Shown: positions 19,670 to 30,504, counted from the stretch's first letter. The stretch is 64,000 nt of DNA from Lachnospiraceae bacterium (GCA_022781985.1 JALESH010000050.1:1-64000); one strand, 5' to 3'. Notes: generated by a model from the letters alone, not told the origin. Translations and numbers: made by a program.

Positions 19670-20737
19670 TTACCCCCTCCTTTCACAGCCGGAATATTTT
19701 CCGGCCTCTGCCCCCTGCTCCTTTTCCTGCAGCAGCCTGACTGCCCTGTCCAGAAAGACTCCGGAGGAATACTCATCCCTGTAGCCGTAATCCACCGGAA
19801 CTCTCTCCGTGATAAAATCAATGCGGATCTCCTCCGGCCTTTCAAAAATCTGCATATATTCCCCGTTGTAAAAGGGCATATTCTTCAGATTTTTATTATT
19901 GGTAAGCAGCTTTTTATTATAGGCCAGCGCCTCCATGGTTCTCTGGGTGATTCCGGTCTGGCCCTCCTGGAGTATCTCCAGAATGCAGTTGGCTTCCAGC
20001 GACTTACGGATAATCTTTCCATAGGGAATATAGCTGATATATTCCCAGCCCGCCCCCTTGTCCTCACCCTGGCCGCAGATATCAAATTCCGTATTGACAT
20101 TCTTTGATCTTAGCAGATGATGCAGCTCTTCCAGCAGCCCCTCCCTTCCCTTTTCCCTGCCTACAAAGATCAGATCTCTTTTGATTTCCCTCTTCTCTGC
20201 AGTCTCTATCCGGGAGTATATTGCCGGAATCAGCCCCAGATCAAAATCCTCCGCATCCCTGGGATCAATTGTGATCACCAGATCATACCATTTTTTAAGC
20301 CTGGAAACGGATATACCCTTGACATATCCTTTCTTTCCCTTTCTCTTCAGGGGGTTCAGAATAAACAGTATGACCCTGGCGCCATACTCCATCTTCAGAT
20401 AGGGAGCAAACTCAGGGTTCCTCATACAGATGTTGATATCACTGATAAAGATATAATTCTGCTCCTCTTTAGAAATATCCATATCTGACAGATATTTCCC
20501 TATCCACAGCCTCCTTCCCGGCAGCCGTGAAAATAAATGGAGCTTGTGGAGCCTCCTCCAGAAAGCGTTGTGCTGCCAGAGAGTATCATAAACGACCCTT
20601 ACCGCCTCTCTTTTCTCAGCATCCGACCACAGTATACGAGCCCACTCATCATAGGCCACCGTCTGAACCAGAACCGTATATCTCACTTTCTTTCCTTTCA
20701 CTTCCGCCTCCATAAGCCTTTGCCCTATTTCATTCAT
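19670..20737 (-). CDS. Putative glycosyltransferase (GT1/GT4-like fold)
   Basis: 355 aa; RDLIFVGREKGREGLLEELHHLLRSKNV...; SLEANCILEILQEGQTGITQRTMEALAYNKKLLTNN (nucleotide-sugar-binding-like). Confidence 0.62.
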   Translation of the reverse strand: MNEIGQRLMEAEVKGKKVRYTVLVQTVAYDEWARILWSDAEKREAVRVVYDTLWQHNAFWRRLHKLHLFSRLPGRRLWIGKYLSDMDISKEEQNYIFISDINICMRNPEFAPYLKMEYGARVILFILNPLKRKGKKGYVKGISVSRLKKWYDLVITIDPRDAEDFDLGLIPAIYSRIETAEKREIKRDLIFVGREKGREGLLEELHHLLRSKNVNTEFDICGQGEDKGAGWEYISYIPYGKIIRKSLEANCILEILQEGQTGITQRTMEALAYNKKLLTNNKNLKNMPFYNGEYMQIFERPEEIRIDFITERVPVDYGYRDEYSSGVFLDRAVRLLQEKEQGAEAGKYSGCERRG

Positions 20738-21899
20738 TTTCTATCACACCTATATACTGCTCCATGCACCTTTCTTCACTAAACTGCATGGCACGCTCCC
20801 GGGCCTTCTCCCCATAAAACGCAGCAAGCTCTCCATCCCGAAGCATCTCCTCCCAGACTCGGGCCAGCGCTTCCTCATACTGCCTTACCCGGTTCCTGTC
20901 CTCCTTCACCGGCTCGAAATCCGGAATCAGGATCCCATAGTCTGCCTTCTCACATTCCTTTACCCGATCCGGCCTGAAGCCCTCCCGGAGGATTTCTCCC
21001 GGACCGGACCGGCAATCTGTCTGGATCACAGGTATGCCGCAGGCCATGGCCTCCACCAGGGCATTGGGAAAGCCCTCACTAAGGGTGGCAGAGACGTATA
21101 GCCGGGAAAGCCGCAGATACTTGAACGGATTGCTCTGCTGTCCCAGAAAAAGTACGCTTTCGGCCACCCCCAGCTGATCGGCCAGCTCCCTCAGCGTCTT
21201 CTCATAGGGCCCCGAGCCTATGACGATCAGCCCTGCCCCTTCTCTTTTTTTTAAAAGGAGGCTTAGGCTTTCCAGCAGATACTGACAGCCCTTCCCCTCA
21301 ATCAGCCTTCCCATTGTTGCGGCGCATTCATGGGCTTCCATAAAATCCAATACCGTCTTTTCCACTTTTTCTCCGGTCAGCTTTTCGATCTGTTTTACAT
21401 TATAGGGATTGGCAATGGCCTTGATCCTGTTTTCGCCAATCCCATAGTCCGTAATATATTTTTCTCTTATTTCTTCTGACACAGCCACCACCCAGTCTGC
21501 TTTTTTATAAAGCAGCCTGCACAGTCTGTTTTTCATGGATGAGGCATCTGCTCCCTCGCCATAACCCCGTATGCTGATGATCCGCCTGATCCTGGGGGTA
21601 AAGATAAGGTTGATCAGATTGGGAACGGGCAGAAAGCTGATAACACATTCGATCTCTTTCTCTTTGATGATCCTCCTTATCCTGAGACAGCTGTGAAATA
21701 CCCTGCTGTGGTAATTCCGTCCCTGCCCTCCCAGATCCAGAATCTCCCCACTGCTGGTATATGCCATATCCGCTGAGTCCACCAGCAGGATAGATATGTT
21801 ATATCTCTCCTGCAGGATGTCCCCAAGCCTTGAGACTACCCGCTCCGCTCCCCCCGCGCCTAAAGTATTAATTAAAAAAGCAATATTCTTTTTCTTCAT
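20730..21899 (-). CDS. GT4 glycosyltransferase
   Basis: INTLGAGGAERVVSRLGDIL, AATMGRLIEGKGCQYLLESLSLL, VSATLSEGFPNALVEAMACGIPVIQTDCRSGPGEIL. Confidence 0.93.
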   Translation of the reverse strand: MKKKNIAFLINTLGAGGAERVVSRLGDILQERYNISILLVDSADMAYTSSGEILDLGGQGRNYHSRVFHSCLRIRRIIKEKEIECVISFLPVPNLINLIFTPRIRRIISIRGYGEGADASSMKNRLCRLLYKKADWVVAVSEEIREKYITDYGIGENRIKAIANPYNVKQIEKLTGEKVEKTVLDFMEAHECAATMGRLIEGKGCQYLLESLSLLLKKREGAGLIVIGSGPYEKTLRELADQLGVAESVLFLGQQSNPFKYLRLSRLYVSATLSEGFPNALVEAMACGIPVIQTDCRSGPGEILREGFRPDRVKECEKADYGILIPDFEPVKEDRNRVRQYEEALARVWEEMLRDGELAAFYGEKARERAMQFSEERCMEQYIGVIENE

Positions 21900-21903
21900 A
21901 TTC

Positions 21904-23133
21904 CTAATTCCCTGTTCTATCAGCCGACTCAGCCAATTCCAGATACTGCCCGATGCTCTTTTTTACAGACAGAGCCTCACTTCTTTCTCTCCCCAGAGCA
22001 CGGTATCTTTCCTGCAGCTTATCATTTCCAAGCATAAGGCAGACAGCCTCCGCCAGCAACTCCTCCTCATGGGTCAGCCCTTCAGCAGCCCCCCTGACCC
22101 TTCCATCACACACAGGAGAGAGGATCCCATACTCAGCACAGGTAACCTCACTGATCTTCTTTTCCAGCCTATCATGGGGATCCATAATTTCACGTACACC
22201 AGTCCTAAAATCTGTAGAAACACAGGGTATTCCGCAGCACATCGCCTCAGGCAGCACATTGGGAAATCCCTCTAATACAGAGGACAGGGCAAACATCCTG
22301 CACCGGGAAACTATCCGGAAAGGATTTTCCCTCACACCGCAGAGAATGATGCTGTCCTCCAGCCCAAGCTCCCGGATCAGCCCCTGCAGCCCTTCCCTCA
22401 GTTGCCCTTCCCCCAGAATCAACAGGCGGGCGTCTGCATAGCTTTCCTTTACTTTTTTCATTGCGCGTATCAGATGCCATTGAGCCTTCATGGGATCCAG
22501 CCGCCCCATGGTCACGATGGTATGCTCTGTGCCCTGCAGCCAATGCCTTTCCTGCCCGCCGGGCTCTTCTGCAGCCAGCTTTCTGATGCTCTCTGTATCG
22601 TATCCGTTATTGATCGTGGATACCTTCTGCGGACTGATTTTAAAATAGTTCACCAGATCCCGGGATATGTCTTTTGATACCCCCACGATATGGTCTGCCC
22701 TGTTATACAGCAGTCTGACTGCAGGATGCACCAAATACTTATATTGGGGCAGGCTGATTCCCCTCAGATTGGTGTGTACTGTTCCGATCACCCTGCAGCA
22801 GCGCCTGCCGGACAAAATATTGGCGATATTGGCAGAGTCCATAAAGCTGATACATGCCGTATATTCATTTTTCTCTTTCAGCATCCTTAATTTCAGTATA
22901 CGAATAAGGAACACCTTAAGCTGATAAAATACATCCAATTTATTTTTCCGGGCTTTTATGCCCAGATCTATGATACTGCCCCTGTAGGGATATTCCACCT
23001 CCCCTCCATTATTGAGGATAAAATCAATATCCCAGCCTTCCGGCCAGTTCAGGGACAGCTCAGAAGCCGCCCGCTCTGCTCCGCCCCTGTTCAATGAGGA
23101 AATAAGGATAGCTATTTTCTTCTTCCCCTTCAT
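21904..23133 (-). CDS. GT4 glycosyltransferase
   Basis: ISSLNRGGAERAASELS, IVTMGRLDPMKAQWHLIRAM, ALSSVLEGFPNVLPEAMCCGIPCVSTDFRTGVREI. Confidence 0.93.
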   Translation of the reverse strand: MKGKKKIAILISSLNRGGAERAASELSLNWPEGWDIDFILNNGGEVEYPYRGSIIDLGIKARKNKLDVFYQLKVFLIRILKLRMLKEKNEYTACISFMDSANIANILSGRRCCRVIGTVHTNLRGISLPQYKYLVHPAVRLLYNRADHIVGVSKDISRDLVNYFKISPQKVSTINNGYDTESIRKLAAEEPGGQERHWLQGTEHTIVTMGRLDPMKAQWHLIRAMKKVKESYADARLLILGEGQLREGLQGLIRELGLEDSIILCGVRENPFRIVSRCRMFALSSVLEGFPNVLPEAMCCGIPCVSTDFRTGVREIMDPHDRLEKKISEVTCAEYGILSPVCDGRVRGAAEGLTHEEELLAEAVCLMLGNDKLQERYRALGRERSEALSVKKSIGQYLELAESADRTGN

Positions 23134-23178
23134 CCTGATGTCTATGCTCCTTTCACAGTCTGCTGCCTTCCCAGCGGG

Positions 23179-26100
23179 TTAATCCGGCCTCCCGAACAGG
23201 TCTGCAATCCATCTGCTCTGCTGATAAAATGGGAAGGTGCTGGTATATACCACCTGGATCTCATGAATGCCCTTTTCCAGCCAGATTCCGGTAAAGCCAT
23301 AATGTACCCTGATTGGTTCTGCCTCCACCCCATCTACCAGATACTGAAAGGGTGCCTTGGACAAAATAGGGAAATAGCATATCCCCTCCTTCTCCATATC
23401 TATGGTACCTTTTATATATTCATCGGAGACAGCTTCCATGCGAAGACAGTTTTTCCGCAAACCTGCAATGTTTTCCCTATAGTCCTGATAGTACTCTTCA
23501 CTGTCATACACACTGAGCCTGAGATAAGGGACAGTGCTCTCTGTGATAGAATCTGGAAAACTGTTTATTCTGATATGGGAGATATCCTCCTGATTGCTCA
23601 GGGTCAGAATCCCCTCTCCGGTTTCCGCATAGCTGCTGATCATCCTGCTTTGCTCCTCAATGTAGTCTCCGTCCCTGCTTCGCCAATACACCTTCATGCA
23701 CTGCTCCATCCCAGGCGCCTCTATATATATCTCCAGGGTATCTCCCGGCTGATTCAGAGCCACCTCAAACTCATCTCCAAAGCTGACATCCCTGTACTCC
23801 CGGCTGACAGAAGGCACAGCTTTTTTTTCATAAGTTTCTTTATCCGGCTCCTCCATATCCAGCTCCTCAAAGACCTCATCCTCCAATACAGCTCCTGCCA
23901 GCAGCACCGACATCTTCTCTCTGATTCCAAGCCTTTCATAATCACTCTCCTTGACTGCTTTGTGATAAATGACGCCCATAGGCAGGAAATACTCATTTTC
24001 GTAGACCTCAATTCCTTCCTCATTATGCTTACGCTCATATCCATAATCCATATATCTGCTTTCTCTGGCAAGGCCATATTTGCATGAGAGTATGGCTGAA
24101 ACATAGGGATATCCATAGGTTCCTGCAAAATATCCGGGCCGGTTGCCATGGGTGGGCAGGCCAAGCTGGTACACCAGCTTCAAAAAGTCCTGGGTCACAG
24201 AGGATAGAGTCCCTGAATAATATGAGGTGCCATTATGGCCCTGAGCCCCTGCATCACTGTACCAGCGGAAATAGGCTTTATTTGTCCTGTAAAAAATATT
24301 GCTGTCCCTCAGACTTAATTTCTCTGATATCTCTCTGGTTCCATCATTGATAAAGCACTCTGCAAACTCTGTCCGATCCAGCGAATCAGAATTATTTATA
24401 AAGCCATAATTAAACAGTACTGCCTCTGCTGAGAGTAATGCAAGGATTCCGGCCTTCACTTTCCATATCGCTCTGTTAGCGGGTTCCATTCTTTTGTATG
24501 CAGACAGCAGCAGCAAATAAAAACAGAAGGCCATATTCACAAGCAGGAAATTTGCAGTGAAAACTCTCTTGCCGCTGATAAATAATATGAATACTCCCAT
24601 GTTAAAGCAGAGCATCACCGTAATGGCGGTGTGAAGCAACAGCCGGTAACAGAAGGATTTCTTTCGCAATATAGCATCATTCAGCACAAGCAATGCAGGC
24701 CACAATAACAGCAGGGTTCCAAGCAGCCGGACATTTTTATAGCCGTAGCCGGAAAATCCCTGCAGCGCAAATCTGAGCTTCGGAAAGCATAAAAGCAGCG
24801 TCAGCAGCAGGCTCCAGCCTGCCCATAAGACTTTTTCCCCTCTCTTCCTTCCGGCAAAAATCTGGGGATACAGCAGCAGACAGAGAATCCCGCATCCAAA
24901 ACTGCCCCCGGTCAGATAATCCAGGGTTCCGAAATACTCTGTATCGCCGGCAATCCCCAGTACAGTATGGCTGACGGTCCGCATAAAGGCACTGCCGATC
25001 AGCTGCAGATTCTCCAGACTGAATATGGGGGGTATGTTTCCCATGGATGCGATATTTTTTATGATGCCATCGTTCTGCAGGACTGCTGATACCGCCCTGT
25101 ATGCAAACAATATAAAAATACACAGAACTCCCGCTGCAAGGAACCAAATCCATTTCACCGTAATTCTTGCGGTGATTTCCTGATAATGATTCAGCAGCCT
25201 TATGGCTGCCCTCATTCCCTCAAACAAAAGCAGGATCCCTGCTGTTACAATGATATAGCTGTCTGACAGGACAAAATACAGAAACAGACCGCTCCCCAGC
25301 AGCCAGCCATATTTTCTTTTCTGCATACATCTTTCTATAGCATACAGAAGCACAGCCAGGGCAATGGCGCTTTCTGCCTGAGAACCCCAAAGTCCGCCAA
25401 CCACCACCTGCGCGCTAAATGCGTAGCATATCCCGCCGATACAGCAGACCGCAGGACACATCTTACTTTCCCAAAGAAAAAGCAGAAAAAACAGACCCGC
25501 CAAGAATATTTTCAGTGCATAGGCTGCCCACAGCAAGTATGGCAGATCTGCTCTGTCGCAAAAAAGAAAGAGCATGGTAAACGGATTTAAGGTAGATACC
25601 TCTCCTCCCAATCCATTTTTAAAGGAATATCCGATCACGTTTCCAAATTCATGGAGATGCTCATTCTGCAGGTAATACATAGGATAAAACTGCACGAATC
25701 CATCAGAGTTCAACTCTGGAAACAGGAAAATACGCTCTCCCAAAAAATACTGATGAAACAAAACCATTATGGCGAGCAGCATAAAGAGCAGAAAGCAGCC
25801 TCTCCAATGCTTTCTGCAGTACATGTAGGGCTGATAGAGCAAATCCAGCTTCTCATCCATAAATCCGGAAAGCTTCATCAACTTCCTGCCCATCCTTCTG
25901 CAGACCCCAGCGGCATACAGCGCCTTCAGCAATCTGTAAACAAAGCCTGCAAGCTTTTGCACGGCTGCTGCAGAAGCCATTCCTGCCAGCAGAACCATCA
26001 CTTTGGTCAGCACGGCGGCCTGGAAAAGATTCTGTTTTAAAATCCCATATTCTCTTTCATAGACATCAGACCTCATCCTCAATATCGGATCCTGGCCCTC

Positions 26101-26526
26101 GGATACAATAACAGCATGGTCTTCGGCCTCTTCTACGGCCGAAACATACTGCACCGGCTGAAAATCCTGCAGCAGGCTCCTAGGCGTTATCTCATACACC
26201 TTCCAGAACAAATAATAAAATTTTACGGAACGGAACTCTACCCTGACAGCCGCCTCCGTCACATCCAGCCGGATTGCTTTCACATCCTCTATGCTGATAT
26301 CCGTGCTGCTTTTGCAGACTCCCATGTTCTCATTGGGAATGCGGATTCTCTGTATATTATTTTTCTCCAGACAGTAGAATAATTCGGTCATGGTTCCGGC
26401 CGGATCGGTGAGATCAAAGGCAACCCCTGTAATGATACCCTTCGGAACCATAATACTTATCAGGATGGCCGCTGCCAGTAACAGGATTCTTATGATGTTG
26501 ATGATAGGTTTTGCTAGTCTATTCAT
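23179..26526 (-). CDS. YfhO-like multi-TM membrane protein (putative GT-C-type transferase)
   Basis: Polytopic, HQYFLGERIFLFPELNSDGFVQFYPMYYLQNEHLHEFGNVIGYSFKNGLGGE; C-terminal YfhO-type extracytoplasmic domain (FQYLVDGVEAEPIRVHYGFTGIWLEKGIHEIQVVY). Start at internal ATG MNRLAKP. Confidence 0.8.
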   Translation of the reverse strand: MNRLAKPIINIIRILLLAAAILISIMVPKGIITGVAFDLTDPAGTMTELFYCLEKNNIQRIRIPNENMGVCKSSTDISIEDVKAIRLDVTEAAVRVEFRSVKFYYLFWKVYEITPRSLLQDFQPVQYVSAVEEAEDHAVIVSEGQDPILRMRSDVYEREYGILKQNLFQAAVLTKVMVLLAGMASAAAVQKLAGFVYRLLKALYAAGVCRRMGRKLMKLSGFMDEKLDLLYQPYMYCRKHWRGCFLLFMLLAIMVLFHQYFLGERIFLFPELNSDGFVQFYPMYYLQNEHLHEFGNVIGYSFKNGLGGEVSTLNPFTMLFLFCDRADLPYLLWAAYALKIFLAGLFFLLFLWESKMCPAVCCIGGICYAFSAQVVVGGLWGSQAESAIALAVLLYAIERCMQKRKYGWLLGSGLFLYFVLSDSYIIVTAGILLLFEGMRAAIRLLNHYQEITARITVKWIWFLAAGVLCIFILFAYRAVSAVLQNDGIIKNIASMGNIPPIFSLENLQLIGSAFMRTVSHTVLGIAGDTEYFGTLDYLTGGSFGCGILCLLLYPQIFAGRKRGEKVLWAGWSLLLTLLLCFPKLRFALQGFSGYGYKNVRLLGTLLLLWPALLVLNDAILRKKSFCYRLLLHTAITVMLCFNMGVFILFISGKRVFTANFLLVNMAFCFYLLLLSAYKRMEPANRAIWKVKAGILALLSAEAVLFNYGFINNSDSLDRTEFAECFINDGTREISEKLSLRDSNIFYRTNKAYFRWYSDAGAQGHNGTSYYSGTLSSVTQDFLKLVYQLGLPTHGNRPGYFAGTYGYPYVSAILSCKYGLARESRYMDYGYERKHNEEGIEVYENEYFLPMGVIYHKAVKESDYERLGIREKMSVLLAGAVLEDEVFEELDMEEPDKETYEKKAVPSVSREYRDVSFGDEFEVALNQPGDTLEIYIEAPGMEQCMKVYWRSRDGDYIEEQSRMISSYAETGEGILTLSNQEDISHIRINSFPDSITESTVPYLRLSVYDSEEYYQDYRENIAGLRKNCLRMEAVSDEYIKGTIDMEKEGICYFPILSKAPFQYLVDGVEAEPIRVHYGFTGIWLEKGIHEIQVVYTSTFPFYQQSRWIADLFGRPD

Positions 26527-27640
26527 TATGTTCCAATACTTCTCTATACTGACGGGCAATGTGCTTCCATTGAAACCTGTCCTCTGCGATTTCCCTGCTT
26601 CTGTTTCCCATCTTCTCTCTCAGCTCCCGGTCATTGGCCAGTTTCACAACTGCATCACTGAAATGCTTATAATCGGCTATAATCCCATTGTCTGTCACAA
26701 GCTCCTTGCTGCCCTCACAGGGCGTCATGATAATGGGCAGCTTCATGGCCATGGCTTCCAGCACCACATTGGGCATCCCTTCTCCTCTGGAAGGCAGGAT
26801 GAAAATATCCGCCCTGCTGTAGTATTCCAGCAGGCTTTCCTTATCCTGCCTCCCTTCCATACTCACAAGCCCTTCCATCCCATGCTTCCTGATAATCTGC
26901 GCCAGTTCCTCCCTGTAAGGACCGTCCCCCACAATACTCAGATGTACCTCTCCTACAGTTCTTTCCTGTATCTCCTTCATCCTGGGAATCACATACTGGA
27001 GTCCCTTCCCCTCCAGCAGTCTGGATACAAACAATATTTCTACCTCATATTTCTTTTCTGCTGTTTTCCTGGAAAAATACTGGTGATCTACCCCATTGGT
27101 GATAACCTGCAGATGGCTGCAGTCATAAAAAACCCTGGCCCGCCTCTCCAGTCCCTCACTGTTGGCAACCACGCTACTGGCATCCTTCCAGATCCGCTTC
27201 AGCGGAAGGGACAGCAGTCTGTACAAAATCTGAAAGCGATCCTGGCTGCCCGGAATGTCCCCTCCGCCGATTCTTATGATATACGGTATGCGGTATCTCT
27301 TTTTGATGTACCAGCCCAGAGGTCCACTGGGAATTCCAAAAAATATAAAGCATCTGTCAAAGCTCTCTTTTCTCAGTAACCTGCCGGCTGTAAAAAAAGC
27401 ACTGAACATAAAAGTCAGCATCTCTAAAAATGTGCTTTTATCCCTCTTCCTCCTCAATGCTTTTACCCGGATCACCCTGCACCCATTGACTGTCTCCCGG
27501 GCGGGGAGATCCGCAAATGAGGAGGTAATAACAGTGCATGAATCCCCCATCTGCTCCAGCTCTTTTGTCAGAAAATAGCATGCCGTGGCTCCGCCGCCGC
27601 CGATAGGAGGAAACTCATGGTTGATACATAGCAGCTTCAT
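26519..27640 (-). CDS. GT4 glycosyltransferase
   Basis: CINHEFPPIGGGGATACYFLTKEL, LFVSRLLEGKGLQYVIPRM, ILPSRGEGMPNVVLEAMAMKLPIIMTPCEGSKELV. Confidence 0.92.
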   Translation of the reverse strand: MKLLCINHEFPPIGGGGATACYFLTKELEQMGDSCTVITSSFADLPARETVNGCRVIRVKALRRKRDKSTFLEMLTFMFSAFFTAGRLLRKESFDRCFIFFGIPSGPLGWYIKKRYRIPYIIRIGGGDIPGSQDRFQILYRLLSLPLKRIWKDASSVVANSEGLERRARVFYDCSHLQVITNGVDHQYFSRKTAEKKYEVEILFVSRLLEGKGLQYVIPRMKEIQERTVGEVHLSIVGDGPYREELAQIIRKHGMEGLVSMEGRQDKESLLEYYSRADIFILPSRGEGMPNVVLEAMAMKLPIIMTPCEGSKELVTDNGIIADYKHFSDAVVKLANDRELREKMGNRSREIAEDRFQWKHIARQYREVLEHNE

Positions 27641-27666
27641 CCCATATACCTCACAATTTCATATTC

Positions 27667-29145
27667 TCATTCCATGCCCCGTCCCTCCCCCACATAGGGG
27701 GTCAGCTTTTCCCTCCAGCCAAAGGATGGGACAAAATAATCCCTGATTTCCTCCAGCGGCCGGTTTCCTGCAATTTCCACCTGCTCCGCCTGCTTGTCCG
27801 CCAGGGGCCACCATCTGTTTTCAAAGCCCCGGGCTATGGATGGTATACACCTGTAGTCATAGCACATCAGCCTGCTGACCGCATAGTCCGCATATACTGG
27901 ATTTGTCCCTGCCAAAATAACGCCGAGGGGCTTTGTTGTCTGTTCCATGGGCCCCTCCCCCTCGCCGGCCAGCACTCCATCCGCAATACAAAGATACCTG
28001 CGCTGCTTCTTCTCCTGCATCCTGCCTTGCTTATCGGCATACAGCACAATCTTATTCAGATCCTTTACACAGCGCCATATGGTATCGTTCCCATGCCAGC
28101 TTCCCTCAAAAAATGCCGTGGGGGCATGCTCCATGTTATACTCCTTCATGCTCTTCCCTTTCCAGATAAACCTCTGGAAAAACCTTTTGATCAGGCTTGC
28201 CGCCTTTATGCCCAGCCAGTTGGTCTTTAAGAAGGTCCAAACACGAACCTTGAGCCACAGCTTCACACTTTTCTGACTGAACTCATCTCCGCCGCTTTCC
28301 CTGGTTCCCCTGGTATGATGGGCCAGACAGGTTTTATCTCCGTTGATCCCCACCAGATTTTTCATTGCGCAGGTCAGCCCAGCCTTTCTGTGGGTCTTTA
28401 TCTTGGGCAGATTGACAAACAGATCTGCCTCCAGCACCTCCCGAGGAATAAAATACTCATTTTTCTCCCTGCTGTGATGCTTTCTTACCGAGCCGATCCC
28501 ATAATCTGTGATCTCAAACCGGCGAACCTTATCAATGACGTCTATCAGCTCACTTTTCTCCCTTAAATCCACTCTTCGGTAATGGGAGGCGTCTCTCTGA
28601 TATATTCTTTTTTCAAGAATATCCATCTCATTGGGCAGGGAGCGCACCATCCGCATATCTGCTATCCTGATGCGGATCCCCCTGCTTTTATAAAATTCCT
28701 GCAGGGCAGTTATCCCCGCCAGGGCACAGGTTTTTTGAAAATCTGCCCCCTGAATGGGAGCATCCGCTATGGTAATCTCCACCTCGCCCTTTGCTGCAAT
28801 GAGTATATAATCAATGATGGGTCTGAGCACAGCCCCATTGGTCACCATGCTCTCCATCTCCCGGGGACCCTTGGGATGCTCATGAAATACCAAATTGGGC
28901 TTTAGGACTGCCTTCTCCCCGGGCCTGATAAAATCCTTCAGGGGATTCCACTCCGGCGTCCCGTATTTTTCTTTATCCAGGCCCATTTCAAAAAGCATTT
29001 CCCTTATGCCGGAAAACACCTCATTCTCCCCTTGTATTTCCGGCTTATATCCCAGCTGCGCCAACTCAGGATAAATGGCCTCCGGATGATAGGGCTTGTC
29101 CGGATAGCCCATATGGGACAATTTATGAATGTATATATCTTTCAT
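27667..29145 (-). CDS. DUF362 domain-containing protein
   Basis: AVLKPNLVFHEHPKGPREMESMVTNGAVLRPIIDYILIAAKGEVEITIADAPIQGADF; DLFVNLPKIKTHRKAGLTCAMKNLVGINGDKTCLAHH. Confidence 0.87.
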   Translation of the reverse strand: MKDIYIHKLSHMGYPDKPYHPEAIYPELAQLGYKPEIQGENEVFSGIREMLFEMGLDKEKYGTPEWNPLKDFIRPGEKAVLKPNLVFHEHPKGPREMESMVTNGAVLRPIIDYILIAAKGEVEITIADAPIQGADFQKTCALAGITALQEFYKSRGIRIRIADMRMVRSLPNEMDILEKRIYQRDASHYRRVDLREKSELIDVIDKVRRFEITDYGIGSVRKHHSREKNEYFIPREVLEADLFVNLPKIKTHRKAGLTCAMKNLVGINGDKTCLAHHTRGTRESGGDEFSQKSVKLWLKVRVWTFLKTNWLGIKAASLIKRFFQRFIWKGKSMKEYNMEHAPTAFFEGSWHGNDTIWRCVKDLNKIVLYADKQGRMQEKKQRRYLCIADGVLAGEGEGPMEQTTKPLGVILAGTNPVYADYAVSRLMCYDYRCIPSIARGFENRWWPLADKQAEQVEIAGNRPLEEIRDYFVPSFGWREKLTPYVGEGRGME

Positions 29146-30487
29146 CCTGCTTCTCCTGTTCCGCCCCTTCCACTTCACTGATCACAAACTGGTGCTTCCC
29201 ACTTTTCAGCCTTGGTATTTCTTCCACATATCGGACTGTCAGCTCCGCTTCCGGCATGACAGCCTTGACTCCCCTCTTCATCTCCTCTATATCCCCCAGA
29301 ACCCTCTCTCCGTCCCTGACCGGCCGGATCAGAAGCTCCAAGGAATAATCCCTGCGCTGTACAACCTGAAAGTTCCTGATCCAGCTTTTTCCATAAAAAA
29401 GATGGGTAAAATATTCTCCGTGAATGAGGGCTCCGCTCTTACGCCTGATATGGCTGTTCACTCTACCTTTCAGCTCTGTCAACACCCCGAAACTCCCCTC
29501 CCTCTCCCCGGTCTGCTGTGTCAGAGTCCCGATGTCCCCTATGTCAAACCGGATGAGCGGCATGGCCTTGTTGATCAATGACGTAACTAGTATCCGTCCT
29601 GTGCCCTCCTTGGATATCTGTCCCGTACTTTCATTAAGTATCTCTATATAGACGCTGTGATCAAAGGTGCGTATGCCCTTTTCCCCCCGGACTTCTATGC
29701 CCACAGCCCCTACCTCCCTGGAACCATACTGGTTACAGATAAGGCTTCCGGGAAAGCACCGCTGAATGGTTTTCCTCATGTCATCATATAAAACCCCCGC
29801 TGTGGTGATGATTACCCTTGGGCTGAACATCCTGACCTTTTCCCTCAGCGCACAGCAGGCCAGTTCATATATGGAATCCGCATAAGCCCATATGGAAACC
29901 GGCTGTCTGGTATTGATACAATCCAGGTACTGCAGCATCCTGTCCTCTGACATGACAAAGCTGTTCAGCAGCATGCGGTTGTAAATGAAATTGATCAGCT
30001 TTTCTTTTATGCCTATATCCCCCTGTAGTATGTCCCTCTCACTCCCCCACAATTTGATTTCAAAATCACCGGGTCTCTTCCCGTTCAGCAGTCCGAACAG
30101 GATCTTATTTCCAAAGTTTTTATCATAATATTCTCTGTCCTGGAGAAATTTTACCGGTTCCCCGGTAGAGCCTCCGGAGGTATTCTCATACAGGCCTTTT
30201 CTGCTGATGCTGCTGCATATCTCCCCATAGGACTGCCTCAGTACAGCCTTGGTCAAGACGGGAGCATTCTCAATTTCCGGTTCCCTGCCGGCGAAAGCCT
30301 CCGCATAATACGCTGTATTCTCCACCGCATACCTGAGTATCTCCCTTAATTTTTCCCTTACATAATTTTCCTTTGCCTCTGCGCTCCCCCGGTACAGCGC
30401 CAGCCCTTCCTTTGCAAATGCCAGACTCTGGGCGCCATGCAGGGCAATGGCCGTTTCGCACAGCAGATTATGAAAAGCCATAGTCAA
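29123..30487 (-). CDS. Phenylacetate-CoA ligase / CapK-like adenylate-forming protein
   Basis: YENTSGGSTGEPVKFLQDREYYDKNFG, ICNQYGSREVGAVGIEV, LIRFDIGDIGTLT. Confidence 0.9.
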   Translation of the reverse strand: MTMAFHNLLCETAIALHGAQSLAFAKEGLALYRGSAEAKENYVREKLREILRYAVENTAYYAEAFAGREPEIENAPVLTKAVLRQSYGEICSSISRKGLYENTSGGSTGEPVKFLQDREYYDKNFGNKILFGLLNGKRPGDFEIKLWGSERDILQGDIGIKEKLINFIYNRMLLNSFVMSEDRMLQYLDCINTRQPVSIWAYADSIYELACCALREKVRMFSPRVIITTAGVLYDDMRKTIQRCFPGSLICNQYGSREVGAVGIEVRGEKGIRTFDHSVYIEILNESTGQISKEGTGRILVTSLINKAMPLIRFDIGDIGTLTQQTGEREGSFGVLTELKGRVNSHIRRKSGALIHGEYFTHLFYGKSWIRNFQVVQRRDYSLELLIRPVRDGERVLGDIEEMKRGVKAVMPEAELTVRYVEEIPRLKSGKHQFVISEVEGAEQEKQDERYIHS

Positions 30488-30504
30488 CCTCTCCCTAAAA
30501 GCTA

